Shown here one piece after another: positions 36,325 through 46,854 of a stretch of DNA of 64,000 nucleotides (its first letter is position 1; each line of letters starts with the position of its first letter). The translations under genes were made by a program, and so were the position numbers. Source of the stretch: Syngnathus acus (lineage: Eukaryota > Chordata > Actinopteri > Syngnathiformes > Syngnathidae). The DNA lies in the NCBI RefSeq assembly GCF_901709675.1, contig NC_051094.1, positions 15,448,501 to 15,512,500 of the forward strand, read 5' to 3'. Under the pieces are notes generated by a model. The model searched no databases, was not told the origin of the DNA, and saw only the letters and a program-made list of their open reading frames with translations.

Positions 36325-39300
36325 ACGTGTGCGTACGAGTGCCTAGTCAGACTTCAAATTACTGTGTTTTTATCAGCGAGGTGCATCTCATTCAGCTTTA
36401 CAAATTATATATGCGTGAATATAAAAGACTAGTTTTTTTTTGCAAAGGTCACAGTAGACACATTGGCATGAATTTGACTGCAGACTCATTGTGTGGGAGT
36501 GAAGTGATTTTAAAAGCTCTTGTCACTCAGTAAAAAGTGTTTGCTGACTGATAGATCTTCCTCTCCTCTGACTCATGCCTCTATTTTAGGCTTCACATTC
36601 ACGCCTCCCGCAATCAGCACTGGCATGAAGTGCCTTTGACTATATAGCAGCACGTCTGTCTAAGAATGGAAAAAATATATTAAAATTTCATTTGGGTGGC
36701 AACATCAGGATGAGTTTAGCTTCAAAAGGTCTGGGTGAATTGTTTTTTTATGGTCATGCAATTGCATTTCGAACATTTTATTCATAATTAGCTTATGTTC
36801 GACTATCCATCAGTCTTTGTCCGTGCAAGACTGCAACCCTCACTGGAATGCATGTCATCACGTCTCACGAGTAGCAAGGATGTCAATATACAGCATGTGT
36901 ACCATGGCTCGTTTTAATTTTCTCCATCTTTTAGAGCTTTGAAATTGTTATTACTCTGACTGATATGTGGTTATTGTCAGATGTCATCTCACTCTGAAAA
37001 GGACAATATTGGGATTTATTTAATGTTTCTGGCATTTGTGTAATGAACTACATCTTCTGAAAACCTACAGATGCAAATTTACTGAAAATGATTTCAGCAG
37101 TTGCAAAATCTCCCATTCATTTCCCAAATAGTAACTCAAACATACAGCGAAATGCCATGATTGAACATACACGTGTCATTGTTTAACTTGCACAACACTT
37201 AACAACCACTTTCAGCCAAGTCATGATGAATAAAAAAGCATTTTCAGGCTCTACATTGTTCCATTTATAAACCTCTTAAGGCAGAGTCTCTGGTCCATTT
37301 CTTTCTCCTCAAGTAGTTTTTATCTGGTTCAAGTATTGCCTTTGATGGAGGGGAAAAAATAAAAACACAGCATGGTTGCAATCAGATACAGTGATCCCTC
37401 GCTACTTCGCGTTTCGTTTATCGCGGCTTCACTACATCGCGGATTTTTTTTCCAAATTAAAAAACAATTTAAAAGTCAAAATAAAACTTCTAAATTGAGG
37501 AAACATGTATCTAACCTTTAGGACAATGTAGTATTGCTCCAAATGTTCGTTTACATTCCTTTAGAAGTCCGTTTTCGCGTTAGCACGATCGCGAATTAGC
37601 ATCTTTCCGCTAACTCGTTAGCCTGCCCAGTACTTCTTGTTGTTGACCGTACTTCACGGATTTCACTTATCGCGGGTGGTTTTTGGAATCAATTATCCGC
37701 GATAAACGAGGGATTACTGTACTCCAGTGTGCAGGTGCACACCCAGTAAAGCACAAATAGAAAAACACCAAATTTCCACACACAAGCACACATACACGCA
37801 CACACATACGCACACATACAGGGAGAATTTTTTGATTGGACCTTATTGTTGATTATAATCCCAACATTTGACTCTACTTGGACCATATGAGCATACATCT
37901 TGAGACTTACTGCATTCATTTAATAGAGTTTGATCTTGACTAGTCCTCTCCTGAATCTTAATTCATTACCACACTGAGATTTATTTTGGACAAATCTGTG
38001 TTTTTTAGTTTGTGTAAGTGTATTGGCTAGATGTTTCAGTACTTGTGGTGTAGTTGTGTGTGGTCTTCATTTACATTGTGGGTTGATCCATGCTACTATG
38101 TACACGATTGGCACTCACTTTTGTAGACCCAACAACAGTTGCATGGTGTGTTCATCTGCGTGTTCAAAAGATTTTACTGGACTTTTTTCACTGATATACT
38201 GACATCTGTTATGTTTTTCTGTTCCGAAACATGATAGAAACTTCCGCAAACATCTTAGGATGGTGGGAAGCCGAAGGATGAAGGTCCAGAGTAAGTGGAT
38301 ATGTGTCAAATATTATATGTAATTTAGATTATGTACAGTTTTATATTTTTGGAGTAAAGGGATTCAGCCCAACTGCGAATAGCTAATTTCCGCCAATCGT
38401 TGACACCCCCTTTTATTTTGCCTCCACTGAATATGGAAAATGTCAGCCTGGTATTTCAGTCATCTTAGTTTGGTTAGAAACATTTTTTAACATCGATTGA
38501 GGCCCAAGACAGCACAACTCTGTAGTTGTTGGCACGTCTGCATCACTGTCAATTCTCCATTTGAACAACTTTGTGTATATTTCGAATGCTGATGAATTTT
38601 CTCTTCCCAGATTCCAAATTTTTTTACATAGGTGCTTTATGTCCCTTTGTCTCTTGCAACATTATAATATTTTGTGCAACGAATTTCCCATCTGAGATAG
38701 AGATGGTATGGTAAAATGAAATACTATAATGAAACTTGATCTGTGAGAGACCAAGTACAATACGTGTCAGTACTTGTCATAGATACAGCATGTGCTATTG
38801 CATCTATAACTTCCATGCTGTGATAACCTCGCAGTGGTCTCACAGTATCTTGGCAGCACTCCAGCACATAATTAACTTACCAAAGACTAAAGTCACGACC
38901 AAATATTCACTTTTTAACCAATAATGTGTTTTGTATTATCCTACTATTGTCACAGGCTTATAGCAGAAAATTAGATATAACAACATTAGCTGAAAACACT
39001 CAAGACAAATACCCATCAGGAACAATTTTGTTCCTCCTTGAATCACTGCAAAAGATTTTGCTGGATAGGACATCTGATTTCTTTAGGGCTCACTGTGCTG
39101 AGTGTAAAAGTACACGTGAGTTGTAAGTAACGGACTTTCTCTTGTAATCCTCAGCCTTTGCCGATCGCAGAGCCAAGAGCTTCAGCCGCTCATGGAGTGA
39201 TCCCACCCCTGTCAAGCCTGACTCACTGCATGACTCCAGAGACAGTGAGTCAGCAAGCCTCTCCATCACTCTTGCCCGTGGACACACAAAGACAACACTT

Positions 39301-42300
39301 TTTCTATAATGCTTGCAAAGACACGAAGAATCTATTCAAATATTTCACAAGGACGATGAAAATGTGCTTACACAAACAAGATTGGGGCACTTACTTAAAA
39401 TGCATATGCATGGAGATGGTAGAAAAACGAAGGCTGAAAATTCATGCAGCTCACTCGTAAGATCTTGTCAGTATAGTTTTAAATATCATGTCTAATAATA
39501 AACCCTGACAATCACCCGCTGAGAAACTATGCTATTATTTTCATAATTGCATTCACTGCTCGTTTGATCTTGTATTTCAATGTTTATTCCATCTGGTTCA
39601 TTTGTATTGTAGATGCTTGCAACAGTCTTGCGTCATTAGGGAGGTTTTTTTGTGAGCTCCCGCCCCCATTATTCTTAAATAAAATGACAGGTGCAGCACT
39701 TTTAAATGGCGCACATACTCTTTAATCCCGTTTGTGTTCTCCTTTCATCTCACCCTTTTGTTCCTGTGTGTCTGAGCCAGGTGGTGATCTCCAGACCTCA
39801 TCGGGGACCCTCAATGAAGGGTTGGATGAGGATGTTGACTGGGGGGATGAAAGAGAGATGGAGAGAGTTGCCTGTGAAGGAGATGACTTTGTCCCACCTA
39901 AAATCATTGTGAGGATCATAATTCATAATTGTGATTGTATGAATATGATTTGTATATAGTAATATAACATTACATTCTTATATGTCGCTCTCTGCATGTT
40001 TATTTGCCTCCCACAGCTGATATCCTCCAAGGTTCCAAAGGCTGAGTATGTTCCAAACATTATTCGTAGGGATGACCCTTCCATCATTCCAATTCTTTAT
40101 GTGAGTACAACTTAGTAAAAGTGTGACAGACCCGCCTTTAAGTCAGTGTGCTTCAAGTTTATATTTCAGACTTCAATGGTTCTACCATATTTTCTGGACT
40201 ATAAGGCGCACCTAAAAACCTAAAATTTTCTCAAAAGCCAACAGTGCGCCTTATAGGCTGGTGCGCCTTACATATGGACCAAATTCCTAAATTTAAACTG
40301 GCCCGAAGCATAGTGTCATGAAATCAATCATAAGTGGCCCGCTGAAGACTATGAATCATGAATCAAAAAGACTATGGATCATTATTTTGTGATTATAAAG
40401 TAATTCGTTGCATCTGAAGTTGAAATAAAAAAGATAAAATGGAGAATGATTTGATTTGGATTAAAAATCTGACATGATGCATTAATGGTGCGCCTTATAG
40501 TCCGGTGCGCCTTATATAAGGACAAAGTTTTAAAATGGGCCATTCATTGAAGGTGCGCCTTATAGTCCGGTGCGCCTTATAGTCCGGAAAATACGGTAAG
40601 TATTTTGAGCCTTGTGAAAACAAAAAAAAAATCATCCAACTTTATCATAGCGCCATACTTCATTTGTTAGTCCAAGCTAGACTTTACTGAAGCTGGCAAT
40701 GATGCTCATTTCTTTCTAAGGGTATTTGTAGTAACGAGTACTGACGGGCAAACTGATAAAAAAAGTCAAAATATTAGACACAGCTTAATGCATGATGCCA
40801 CAGGAAATTAGCCATTTTTGTCAATTATTTTGACAAAAATTTTAATAAAAATGTATTTTGTTCCTGTATCTATGTCAGTCAAATGATTTTCTACTCGATG
40901 CCAGAAGGTGCACAATTAACTAGTAAAATCACTTTTTGCGAATTGTTTTGCTAAGTGGTGCACCGTGATATTTTTTTCCAATGTGAAATGTGCCTTGGAA
41001 ACTCATGGCATTATAGCATAGCAGTTCATAGCATTCTAACAAAGCTGTTGGGACTTGTGTGATTTAAATGATCTTTTATTTCCATGAATACATACATGTA
41101 TTATTTATAATGCTGAGCGGGGGCAAATAGAGCATGAGCTTGTCATTATTCATTCATTTACAAAAGATACAATACAATGATGGATAAAGGATAGATCAAT
41201 AAAGTCCATCTTCTTGGGGATTGGGATATAGGCCGAACGTTGATTTATTCAAAATGCTTTATTGCTAATTAATTCGTAACAGGCCACACACTCATTAAAT
41301 TAAATATTGTTGTTATCGGTGGTGGCGTTTTATTAAAACGACATCTTTCATTGTACTTCTCTGCTCAATATGGTGAAACAATGCCTGCTCCTCTCCAATT
41401 TTCAGGACCACGAGCACGCTACATTTGACGACATCCTTGGTGAGTATGACGTCTTTTGCAGTTTTAGCACCAGGCACGATGCTGTATAAAGATGGGAAGG
41501 ACAAGGTGCCATATTTCCACTTTTTGAGACACTGAAATGATTCATTAGTTGACATGATATTGTCAAGGGACAAACAACATATGTGTTTCATCATTTGAGT
41601 GATGAAAAGTAACACCTCTCTCTTTTGCTTTCTCTCTCTGATTCACACTATGACACTCAGAGGAGATCAAGAAGAAGCTGACTGCCTACAGAAAAGGCTG
41701 CAAAATTTGGAACATGCTCATTTTCTGCCAAGTGAGTGACAAGATGGGCAAGATTTTAGGAATGTTGTGACATTATTGGGTCATACGTGACATACAGTGT
41801 TGTTTACTTAGTCATCGTATTGTACCGGGCAGCCATGACAGATGATTTGTTCCACTATACATGTTATTTAGGTATAAATATACTGTTTTTTTTCAGGTTT
41901 CAGTTATCTTTGCACTGTCAAAAAGGTATCACTGTATATTTGCGTGATAATCTTAAAAGTACTGATGGTGTCATTTTGACACTTACTGTTAATGTTAAAA
42001 ATAACTTTTTGGCTCCTGGTATTTATTAGCATAACGAGTTATAAAAAGCTCCATCTGAAGATATGCAGTCCTCTGTTTTGTGTTTGTTTGCCACTGTCAG
42101 ACATTTTGCATGGTAGCAAAACAAAGAACATGTATATTCCATACCACTTTTTGTGTCGCAACAAAGATGATGATTGCCCTGTGTCATGACTTAAAATGAA
42201 TCCTTCCCCAGGGAGGACCCGGTCATCTGTATCTACTGAAGAATAAAGTGGCAACCTTCGCCAAAGTAGAAAAAGAGGAGGATATGATCCAGTAAGCATT

Positions 42301-45300
42301 TGAGCATTTAGATATATTATATATAAATGTATACTACACATCATATTACATCCAAAAATAAATGTTCTATATATTTTAAATACACTTGACCTGAGTATTT
42401 TGCTTAAAGAAATATGTTAAAAATCTGAAAGAATAGGAAAATAAACAGTTAAATGTGTTTTGCATCAACGCAACATTAATACAATAATCTTTATTGCATC
42501 ACTCATCATGCAATTGCATCAATCATAAAAACATTTGAGGCATTCACGATAAAAAAATGATTCAATTTTCCTCAGCCTTCTTTCAAGCTCTCTTTTCTGA
42601 ATTGCCCCGCTGCTCTTGACCCCATTGTCGTTGATTTTGTATCCTCTCTTCTGCATGTAGGTTCTGGCGGCAGCTGGGCAAGCTGATGAGTAAGCTGAAC
42701 CCTGAGCCCAACCTCATCCACATCATGGGGTGCTATGTTCTCGGCAGTGCAAATGGAGAAAAGGTAATCAGTTTTTGTGTCGTGACTAAGACTTGAGATT
42801 CCACACGCACTTTTGAACATAAAAAAAGTGCTGCAAATGTGTGCATGCACAGAGTGTGCTGAGAGTGCTAATACACACATGCTATGTAAATGCCATTATG
42901 CTGTGAACAGCAGTGTGACAATTATCGGGCAAGCTGTTGGTTTCAGCTCTATAGCCCAGAAGCTTACTTAAGAAAATTATTTATTTGTTTTTTGTTTGTT
43001 TGCTTGTTCGTTTGTTTGTTTATTTTAGGAATTGTACAGTGTGTGTGTCATTTGTGACCAATGACCTTTTAATGTCTTGGCTGCCTAGTTACTGTTCTTA
43101 TCCTGCTGTCAGGCTCCCACGTGCAGGGGAGTACTATGAGGAAGCGCTCTCGCACACATACACTACACTTTGAAATGACAAGAAAACAGACTCCTTGACG
43201 CCCACCCATTTCAAGGACTTTGTGACCTTTCTTGCAATTATGTGCTCCCTACACTTATTTACACACTCCCCCAGATAACGCAGAAAAGGAAGCAGAGCAG
43301 GCAAACAAGCAGGAAACAAGCAGGCGTATCGCTTCACAGCGAATCAGGCAAACTGGGAAAAGAACAGAGTGCAGGGTTTTTATAAGTGAGTTAAGCCTGG
43401 AGCGGGTAAGGTGTGGCTGAGAGAAATGTGCGTCACAGAGGGGTGCTGACCATGGTGCTGAAAGAACAGTGAGAGGAGCGCGTTGAAGAAAAATAGCTGA
43501 CTTGGTGCTGATCACACAAATGCGTGACAACATATTTTTGCTCCTCTTATTTATTGTGTTTTTTGTTTATTTATTATTTATTCACCACTCTTATTTATTC
43601 ATTGTTTGTGCCTTCTTCTTTTTATTTTTTTGTGTTGTTTACTTGTATGTGTATTGTGTACTATGTCTTGTCACCGTGGGATAGTGGGAACGTTATTTCG
43701 ATTTCTTTGTGTGTCTTGGCATGTGAAGAAATTGACAATAAAGCAGACTTTGACTTTGACTTTTGACATATAGAAATTCCGTACATGGTAAAAGAGCCCA
43801 GAAGGAGCAGGCTGAAGCTTATAGACGCTTACCTTACCACACATCGTGCACTACAGCACGGGTGTCTCAACTTGTTCCATCAAGAACCGCATATTAACAT
43901 GAAAAACAAAAATATCACATGCAGTAAAAATAAAAATAAGTTTTCATCATCCATGCAGTACAGCTGTCAGTTGTTCATTCTCAAAATATAAGTTGCAAAG
44001 ACTCCTGGAGCTAAATATCTTTAGTTTATTTACTACTACTACTACATACACTACCATTCAAAAGTTTGGGGTCACAAAATTGTTTGGGTGACCCCAAACT
44101 TTTGAACGGTAGTGTATATATTTATTTAGATAATTATTTATAGATTATATATATAATCTTCTGTGTAAAAAATCTTATAATATATATGTATACTTATATT
44201 CATAGATTTTTTATAATCTTATACAAATATAAGATGTAATTTATAATATTTAATTCATAATATGTTATTATAATAATATTTACACTACCGTTCAAAGGTT
44301 TGGGGTCACCCAAACAATTTTGTGACCCCAAACTTTTGAACGGTAGTGTACATTATAGTTTTTTTTTAATGAATGTATATTAGCAGCACTATTTAAGTCA
44401 TTATCTAGCTTGCTAGATGTGTGACCGACGGGCTGTGAGTGGGAGTGATCGTGTCGGGGGAGAGAAGCTCCACAGCTGCCTCTGCTCATTGGGGAAAGAA
44501 ATCGCAAAATGACAACACTTCTTGTTTCTAACAAAGACAAAGTTGCTGCGGATTGTTGTGACAAATTTAATGATGTATTTGTTAAAATGTGCTCAACATT
44601 TGTCCTCAGGAATGAAGTTGTTTGCATTTCAAGGTGGCCCAAGGAGAAGCTCATGAAAAGAAATGTGGACGTAACTTTTCTTTCCTTGAGGCGTTCACCT
44701 TCACTAAATGACACATTGATGTTTCAATTGTTTATAGCAGCATCTTCCAGGAAGGTGACAGTCTGGGATAAAAACGAGGAATATTAATGCATTCCTCACT
44801 TGGCTGCCTAATGTCTGTGTAGCATCGTTATGGCAGCTCAAGATAATCTATTGTCTTGGAAGAAAACAGTTACTCACCTGCATGGACATCCATCATCATG
44901 CTTTTTGTTTTGTTGACTATAACTAGCTGCAAGACGTTAATTTGAAAATTATTTATTTATGTTCCAGAATGAATACGTAATGTTAGCACTGTCATAATTG
45001 ATAAATCGAGTCGCTGCCGCCTGTGCGTGCTCCTGCAAGCTCAGCTGGGTCGACTCTATTAATAGCGTGAGCTGTCTTCAGATGACGCAGCTTATAACCA
45101 CGCAATCAGCTTGTCACGTTTTGGGTGGAAGGGTTAGTGTGGTAGTAGGCAGTTAATAGGTGGACACAAGCACAGAAAAGCAGACAAGGAATGCTGGAAA
45201 AAAGTGATCAAATTATGAATCTTCCAAAATACAACGTTAGACACGTGACATTGGTCTATATATATATTTACTTTCAGTTACTTCATTTTCACTGCATGAA

Positions 45301-46854
45301 CTCGTGTCATATTTGAAAAAGGTGACTTTTGACAAATAAAGGGCAGCACTGTATGTAGTGTAGGTTAAGCAATCGGGCTTTCTATTGATGACATATCACT
45401 AAATGTCATGACGAAGCATAGATCAATGACCTTTACAACGACAGTTCATGCTGCTTGAGGACCACCAAAGTGTTGCTGAGCCTCTTCTATCACAGCCATC
45501 CCTGCATAATCACTTTGTTTTTATTTAAAAAGATCTTCTCCATCTGTCCTCTCTTCTTGCAGTTGATTCAGACTTTGAAGAGGCTGATGAGACCATCCTC
45601 TGTTGAATTCAAGTCCCCTCTGGAACTGTCAGCACAGGGTGAGATCATTTTACACCACCACGCGACCAGTTTGTAAACTGCACAGCCGTTTATTGCACTA
45701 TTTTTATCTCTGTTTCGGAATAACTGCATTTTTTTTCTCTGTTTCGGAATAACTATAATACTTGTGGTTTGTCAGTTGTCACATCCCTGTGTCGATGTTT
45801 GTGTCCATAGTGCCTTAATTTCCTTTTTTTTACATTCCTGAACTTAAATACTTTTAAGATCACTCTTGCCTTGCTTTCTTGTCATTGGGTCCTCAACCCT
45901 GCCAGACTTTAACAAGAGCAAACTATTTGCATCCTAGACAAGCAATGAAGCAGTCAAATATCCATCAAATGCCCGTTTCAAAATAAATACAGACAGTATT
46001 GATTTGTCTCACAATTCCAACTGGTGGATTTTCATCACTGTCATTAGTCAGTGTCAGGAAGCCTTTCTATTGATGAAGAAAGTGCATTAGGGAGTATGAG
46101 TAGCATGAACTCTGGTGTGCCACTTTCACGTCTCTCATCTATCTGTCATTTTTCACAGCTATTGATGCTCTGCTAATTATTCTCTCAATAAAAATGTCAT
46201 TATCTCAGGATTTCTCTTTCCTCTTTTAAATCCTATTTCGGGAGTGTCAAAGTGTACAAAGCGCCATATTGTGTATAATACGTTATTTTTCACTTGTGTA
46301 CTTGAGCACTGACAAGTTTACTTTAAATGTTTCCATTTCTGTATTCTTTTCTGTGAACTGTCAACACTCAGCGTGTGTGTTGTGTTGCCTTTCTGCGCCA
46401 CTCATCAGTCATCCTTTATTTTCCCATGATTGAGAGGTGAGACTCACAGCTTCATCAATAGACCTGAATGTTTGTTTTGATTAACCAAAACAACAAACAA
46501 TGAATGTTCATCTGTGTTTTCTGAAGAATATTTTAGGTTTGGAAAGTTTTTTTTTGTGGAACCCCTGAGATTACCGCCCATTACCTCTCCCAAGGAAAAC
46601 AAATAATCGTCGGACCTGAATAATAAAATTAACCATAATCTTATATTTAACTTGTTAATGCTATACCTTACTTTGCAAGTGCGACTCGACCGTGATGGAG
46701 TCGGCTTCTCCAAAAGTTTTCTAATTGGCATGTTTTGATTTTTCTTTTCTCTCTAGGTAAAGAGATGATTGAGATGTACTTTAACTTCCGCTTGTTTCGC
46801 CTGTGGAAAAGCCGCCAGCACTCGAAAATGTTGGACTACGACGACCTGCTGTGA
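19323..46854 (+). CDS. nsmf: NMDA receptor synaptonuclear signaling factor (NSMF/Jacob)
   Basis: Fifteen coding exons: 19323-19393, 28910-28971, 29336-30079, 31548-31620, 33649-33717, 38238-38290, 39155-39244, 39781-39908, 40017-40100, 41406-41439, 41661-41731, 42212-42291, 42661-42763, 45563-45638, 46757-46854. All have GT/AG borders and matching phases, giving 611 residues. NSMF carries signals from synaptic NMDA receptors to nuclear CREB and takes part in GnRH-neuron migration. Start MGTAASKRK is a myristoylation signal (Gly2), followed by the family segment [11 protein letters not shown] (25-35). Exon 3 is a long Ser/His-rich low-complexity region. A basic cluster KKRRKR (325-330, nuclear localisation) is followed by an IQ-like motif [11 protein letters not shown] (337-347) that in mammals binds Caldendrin. 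[11 protein letters not shown] lies at 366-376. The C-terminal 180 residues are the highly conserved folded part, ending DYDDLL. The protein is longer than mammalian NSMF (about 530 residues) mainly through exon 3. Recognition is from memory of the mammalian protein; I am confident of the family. Which teleost copy (a or b) is unknown. Confidence 0.95.
20709..20762. repeat. (GGAT)n microsatellite
   Basis: Tetranucleotide run in nsmf intron 1, passing into GGAC and GGGA variants up to about 20800. Confidence 0.97.
22341..22514. mobile_element. MITE of the AAGTCGCACC family
   Basis: Starts TACCGTAATTTTCGGACTAT and ends with the inverted form (ATAGTCCGAAAATTACGGTA), 174 bases, nearly all of it foldable. 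nsmf intron 1. Longer relatives at 23756-24442 and 56184-57680. Confidence 0.88.
22730..23325 (+). mobile_element. tRNA-type SINE split by a second insertion
   Basis: The 5' part has a tRNA-like head with an A-box-like TGGTTAGCACG and a near-perfect B box GGTTTGATTCC (22774-22784), followed by the SINE body. After about 22910 the body is interrupted by about 250 bases beginning GGGCTGCAGCTATTGAATAT, a hAT-like TIR type. It resumes at about 23165 with GTGAATGGTTGTTTGTCTAT, GGCAACCAGTTCAGGGTGTC and a GGAT tail. nsmf intron 1. Confidence 0.75.
23452..23529. repeat. (GT)n microsatellite
   Basis: Dinucleotide run with a short GC interruption, nsmf intron 1. Confidence 0.97.
23756..24442. mobile_element. 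Longer AAGTCGCACC-family element
   Basis: Ends are inverted copies (TACTGTATTTTCTGGATTAT and CTTATAGTCCGGAAAATATA). The interior contains a segment related to 57310-57400 (GTGTCACTCCAAATC). No transposase frame is seen. nsmf intron 1. Confidence 0.75.
25293..25362. repeat. 35-bp tandem duplication
   Basis: Two adjacent 35-base units (25293-25327 and 25328-25362) differ at a single base. nsmf intron 1. Confidence 0.9.
26008..26307 (+). mobile_element. 300-bp hairpin-ended MITE, copy 1
   Basis: Flanked by TA on both sides (26006-26007, 26308-26309), as in Tc1/mariner insertions. Each end is a unit of about 68 bases that is itself a hairpin: CACTACCGTTCAAAAGTTTG ... and its reverse complement, so the element holds four copies of the terminal motif. 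The interior is AT-rich. Copy 2, at 44049-44348, lies in opposite orientation. nsmf intron 1. Confidence 0.93.
26962..27970. mobile_element. Possible hAT-type element carrying a nested MITE
   Basis: Left CGGGGTGCAACGGTACAG and right CAATAAATCGTTCAGCCCTG resemble termini of a common fish hAT type. The MITE 27201-27585 sits inside. A related right end occurs at about 61730-61795. Boundaries are tentative. Confidence 0.35.
27201..27585 (+). mobile_element. MITE of the AAGGCGCACC family, + copy
   Basis: About 385 bases with several ACTATAAGGCGCACC blocks and an end TTATAGTCCGGTAAATACGG. The interior (GAATGGCCCATTTTAAAACT, GCGGGCCACTTATGATTGAT) is almost identical to the reverse complement of 40185-40598. 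nsmf intron 1. Confidence 0.9.
28141..28420 (-). repeat. Remnant of a dispersed LINE-type repeat
   Basis: TTTTTATTGGCCATGTTTGA and AACAAGGAATTTGACTTCGG are typical of an inverted fish LINE 3' end. A common teleost repeat block with AGGAAAAACTC follows. Inactive; family uncertain. Confidence 0.5.
30478..30576. repeat. (GGAT)n microsatellite
   Basis: Pure tetranucleotide run of about 99 bases, nsmf intron 3. Confidence 0.98.
30666..31369. mobile_element. TIR element of the ATTTATCGCGG family, copy 1
   Basis: Flanked by TA (30664-30665, 31370-31371). Left end CAGTAATCTCTCGCTATATC, right end ATAAACGAGGGATTACTG. The interior contains AT-rich repeats and a short AC microsatellite (31083-31122). 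Copy 2 is at 37389-37719. nsmf intron 3. Confidence 0.85.
31466..31620 (+). other. 66-bp tandem duplication over the nsmf exon 4 acceptor
   Basis: The last 20 or so intron bases and the first 46 exon bases of exon 4 occur twice, 66 bases apart: GACAG/AAGATAATTCC at 31477-31492 and TACAG/AAGATAATTCC at 31543-31558. The second copy is the ancestral exon (it reads NSWFPKEN, close to the mammalian TWFPKEN). The first reads [10 protein letters not shown]. Both acceptors are intact and the interval is open in frame. Confidence 0.92.
32948..33281. mobile_element. hAT MITE (CAAACTC family) with 8-bp duplication
   Basis: The 8 bases GTCTACTG occur on both sides (32940-32947, 33282-33289), the duplication size of hAT transposons. 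Ends are CAGGGATGTCAAACTCATTT and GAGTTTGACACTTATG. 334 bases, no coding frame. nsmf intron 4. Confidence 0.88.
33917..34060. mobile_element. Fragment of an AAGTCGCACC-family MITE
   Basis: ATAATTTCCAAAATGTAAGA and AATATAAGTCGCACCAGC resemble the left end of 22341-22514; the right end is not found. nsmf intron 5. Confidence 0.5.
34848..35407 (+). mobile_element. 560-bp non-autonomous hAT element with 8-bp duplication
   Basis: CATAATAA flanks both ends (34840-34847, 35408-35415). The termini TAGGGGTGTAACGATTCATC and ATTTACACCCCTA are hAT type. The interior includes a CpG-rich block with an ATG at about 35105 reading [11 protein letters not shown] before a stop, perhaps the remaining start of a transposase exon. 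AATAAA lies at about 35203. nsmf intron 5. Confidence 0.9.
35408..35443. repeat. (AAT)n microsatellite
   Basis: Trinucleotide run directly at the right border of the hAT element; its first 8 bases are the target duplication. Confidence 0.9.
35742..36014 (+). mobile_element. SINE-like copy with GGAT tail
   Basis: Well kept body: TCCGGTTTCCTCCCACAT, GGCTGGCAACCAGTTCAGGG, GGATAGGCTCCAACATGC and a GGAT tail. The tRNA-like head is missing, so the copy is 5' truncated. nsmf intron 5. Confidence 0.8.
36244..36338. repeat. (GT)n microsatellite
   Basis: Long dinucleotide run ending in GCGTACGT variants, nsmf intron 5. Confidence 0.97.
37389..37719. mobile_element. TIR element of the ATTTATCGCGG family, copy 2
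   Basis: 331 bases, flanked by TA (37387-37388, 37720-37721). Ends CAGTGATCCCTCGCTACTTC and GATAAACGAGGGATTACTG. No transposase. nsmf intron 5. Confidence 0.88.
40185..40598 (-). mobile_element. MITE of the AAGGCGCACC family, inverted copy
   Basis: About 414 bases running from CCATATTTTCTGGACTATAA to TAGTCCGGAAAATACGGTA. Read on the - strand it matches 27201-27585 almost base for base, with one extra CGGACTATAAGGCGCAC block. nsmf intron 9. Confidence 0.9.
43255..43480. repeat. Degenerate repeat related to 12780-13330
   Basis: Shares GCCTGGAGCGGGTAAGGTGT, GTGGCTGAGAG and CCATGGTGCTGAAA with that block. Probably a remnant of the same dispersed element; class uncertain. nsmf intron 13. Confidence 0.4.
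43630..43766 (+). mobile_element. LINE (CR1/L2-type) 3' end
   Basis: GAAATTGACAATAAAGCAGA followed by three GACTTT repeats is the characteristic 3' end and short tandem tail of a fish CR1/L2-type LINE. No coding part. nsmf intron 13. Confidence 0.7.
44049..44348 (-). mobile_element. 300-bp hairpin-ended MITE, copy 2 (inverted)
   Basis: Same length and structure as 26008-26307, again flanked by TA (44047-44048, 44349-44350). Its interior is the reverse complement of copy 1 with few differences. nsmf intron 13. Confidence 0.93.
44395..45130. other. CpG-richer block with an unrecognised ORF
   Basis: In nsmf intron 13. A frame of 92 codons at 44509-44787 starts [21 protein letters not shown] recognise no family. 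The neighbourhood suggests a transposon remnant, but no termini were found. Confidence 0.3.

Noticed and set aside
36127-36533. Open frames of Cys-Val repeats
   Set aside because: Translation of the GT microsatellite.
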